Below are positions 62,890 through 64,000 of a stretch of DNA of 64,000 nt, piece after piece. The notes beneath the pieces are model-generated. The model had not been told where the DNA came from. It saw nothing but the letters and a program-made list of their open reading frames with translations, and did not search any database. Source of the stretch: Lithodes maja (taxonomy: Eukaryota > Arthropoda > Malacostraca > Decapoda > Lithodidae). The DNA lies in the NCBI GenBank assembly GCA_037953745.1, contig JBAKBP010004436.1, positions 1 through 64,000 on the forward strand, read 5' to 3'. A program made the translations under genes and the position numbers. Positions within the stretch are counted from its first letter, which is position 1, and each line of letters opens with the position of its first letter.

Positions 62890-63225
62890 GATGGGCTGGT
62901 CTATCAGAGTGAGAATTGAGCAATCTCTGCCATACCCATAGCTTACTCTGACTGTTCCTTTTACTTATATATTTTCTAGATCTCAAGTGACGGCGTCTCT
63001 TCCGTGGATTGACCTCCCAATCTACCAAGATTGGAAGCCAAAGCGTCACATTTTTCCTTTGCCCCTCAACTTTCTCTTCATAATTGCTGAGGGGTACAGG
63101 GCCCTGGGTGGGGCTTTGGTTTCCCGGGCGTTATGTGGGGGCGCTCGGATATGACCTTGGCCTTGCTCGGGGCCTTGGGGCTGTTCGGCCAGGCAGCTTG
63201 GGGAACAGCAACAACAACAACAACC
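62890..63225 (+). mobile_element. SINE-like retroposon with (CAA)n tail, copy 2
   Basis: Same start (GATGGGCTGGTCTATCAGAG) and tail (AACAACAACAACAAC) as 10518-10941, with an 85-bp internal deletion. The stretch 63226-63436 after it has no feature I can support. Confidence 0.7.
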
Positions 63226-63436
63226 AGGGTGCAGAAACACCATCAAGATCAATCCACACAAAACACCCGGAGGCACTGGAGAGAGACTATGGCAACTTAG
63301 GAAAAAATAAAAACATACACTGTATACTGTACTGTACATATACACATATTAAACACAGATAACATATTATGCAGTGGAGGATATCAAGCTTAAATATAAT
63401 ACAATAAAATAGAATAAAATAAGTTTAAAAATTAGA

Positions 63437-63660
63437 ATTAATGCTGCAAAAAAGCATTAACTCTAGACTTAAAAATGGAGATATTAGCTGAATTGACTAG
63501 CTCATTTGGCAACTTATTCCACAAGTCAACCATGGCCGGCACAAAACACCGTGAAAACTGTGTAGTAGAAAAATTAACACGGCTCATGGCAAGATAATTA
63601 AGATTGCTTGTGAATCTAGTTGCACGAGCCCGGACATAGGGCCCAGGCAGAACCCCATGT
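63437..63660 (-). pseudogene. LINE ORF2 C-terminal fragment
   Basis: The minus-strand residues LHGVLPGPYVRARATRF, NYLAMSRVNFSTTQFSR and AMVDLWNKLPNELVN form the typical end of a LINE ORF2, terminating in FKSRVNAFLQH at 63437. The frame is open, but only the last 75 residues are present. Confidence 0.7.
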
Positions 63661-63674
63661 AAGGGATGCTGAGG

Positions 63675-63697
63675 GTTGTTCTATCTATCTATCTATT
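63675..63697. repeat. (CTAT)n microsatellite
   Basis: Four to five CTAT units between two LINE fragments. Confidence 0.85.
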
Positions 63698-64000
63698 GCC
63701 CGACGCCGTGATCCCCGAAGGGGTGGCCACGAACGAACCGCCCCCATGCACCTCTGTCCCCAGTCAGTCGACGCCCCTCCCCCCAACCAGCACCGCCTTC
63801 GTTCATGTAGTTCCTCACTCCATCCTTCCACCTCATATTCGGTCTACCTCTCCCCCTCTGTCCCTCCACCTCGCTCTCGTACACCCTCTTAGTCATTCTC
63901 TCGCTTTCCATACGTTCCATATGGCCGAACCATCTCAAGTTGTTCCTTTTCACACTTTCCAGCACATCTACCTCCACACCACACCTCCTTCTTACTTCCT
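63698..64000 (-). pseudogene. RTE-like LINE ORF2 C-terminal fragment, continues off the window
   Basis: The minus-strand residues SVKRNNLRWFGHMERME and GQRGRGRPNMRWKDGVRNY match the LRWFGHxxRM...GRPxxRW block at the end of RTE-type ORF2 proteins. The fragment enters from the right edge and ends near the CTAT repeat. Confidence 0.75.

Overview
The window is eukaryotic, repeat-saturated DNA. It holds almost no host coding sequence, many microsatellites and minisatellites, and deeply nested transposable elements: piggyBac, Gypsy, several LINE families, a Penelope-like element, tRNA-derived SINEs and many TTAA-type MITEs. Eukaryotic tRNA genes for Asp and Lys are also present. This mix fits a large invertebrate genome, and a decapod crustacean is my best guess. 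That is an inference from repeat style, not from a diagnostic gene.

Layout. 1-2,580: the 5' end of an LTR element (Gag-like frame running off the left edge, minus strand) and its probable leader/LTR. 2.6-13.6 kb: MITEs, SINE heads, LINE 3' fragments, five minisatellites and two tRNA genes. 13.65-20.73 kb: a Gypsy element on the minus strand (frameshifted gag, pol with one internal stop, about 2 kb 5' LTR). 20.73-23.34 kb: a minus-strand LINE with an intact RT half. 24.22-25.20 kb: an intact, intronless protein kinase gene, the best candidate for a functional single-copy-like gene. 25.9-30.6 kb: a decayed LINE split by a 2.07 kb solo LTR with a clean 5-bp target duplication. 31.2-32.3 kb: unrecognised open frames. 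33.1-42.5 kb: a minus-strand LINE broken by a Penelope-like element (itself broken by SINEs) and by piggyBac copy A. 42.5-45.5 kb: a plus-strand CR1-like LINE broken by a TTAA MITE. 45.76-49.98 kb: piggyBac copy B with an intact 985-codon transposase. 50-57.4 kb: minisatellites and MITEs, including a composite TTAA unit present twice. 52.6 and 57.4-58.0 kb: two possible exons of a host gene on the minus strand. 58.0-62.8 kb: a nearly complete L2/CR1-like LINE. 62.9-64 kb: a SINE-like retroposon and two more LINE tails.

How the parts relate. Most of the structure is insertion history. In three places (piggyBac A in a LINE, a 644-bp MITE in another LINE, a solo LTR in a third) removing the insert plus one copy of its target duplication restores the host element's reading frame, so boundaries and order of events can be read directly. 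The two piggyBac copies share a very long transposase, three subterminal repeats of about 177 bp and paired direct repeats near the left end. Two MITEs (51.5 and 54.6 kb) carry the same end design and look like their non-autonomous derivatives. The most unusual points are the CTAG (not TTAA) duplication flanking piggyBac B, a slippery heptamer placed exactly at the ORF1/ORF2 junction of the 58-62.8 kb LINE, the intronless kinase, and a 52-bp perfect palindrome centred on a tRNA-type B box.
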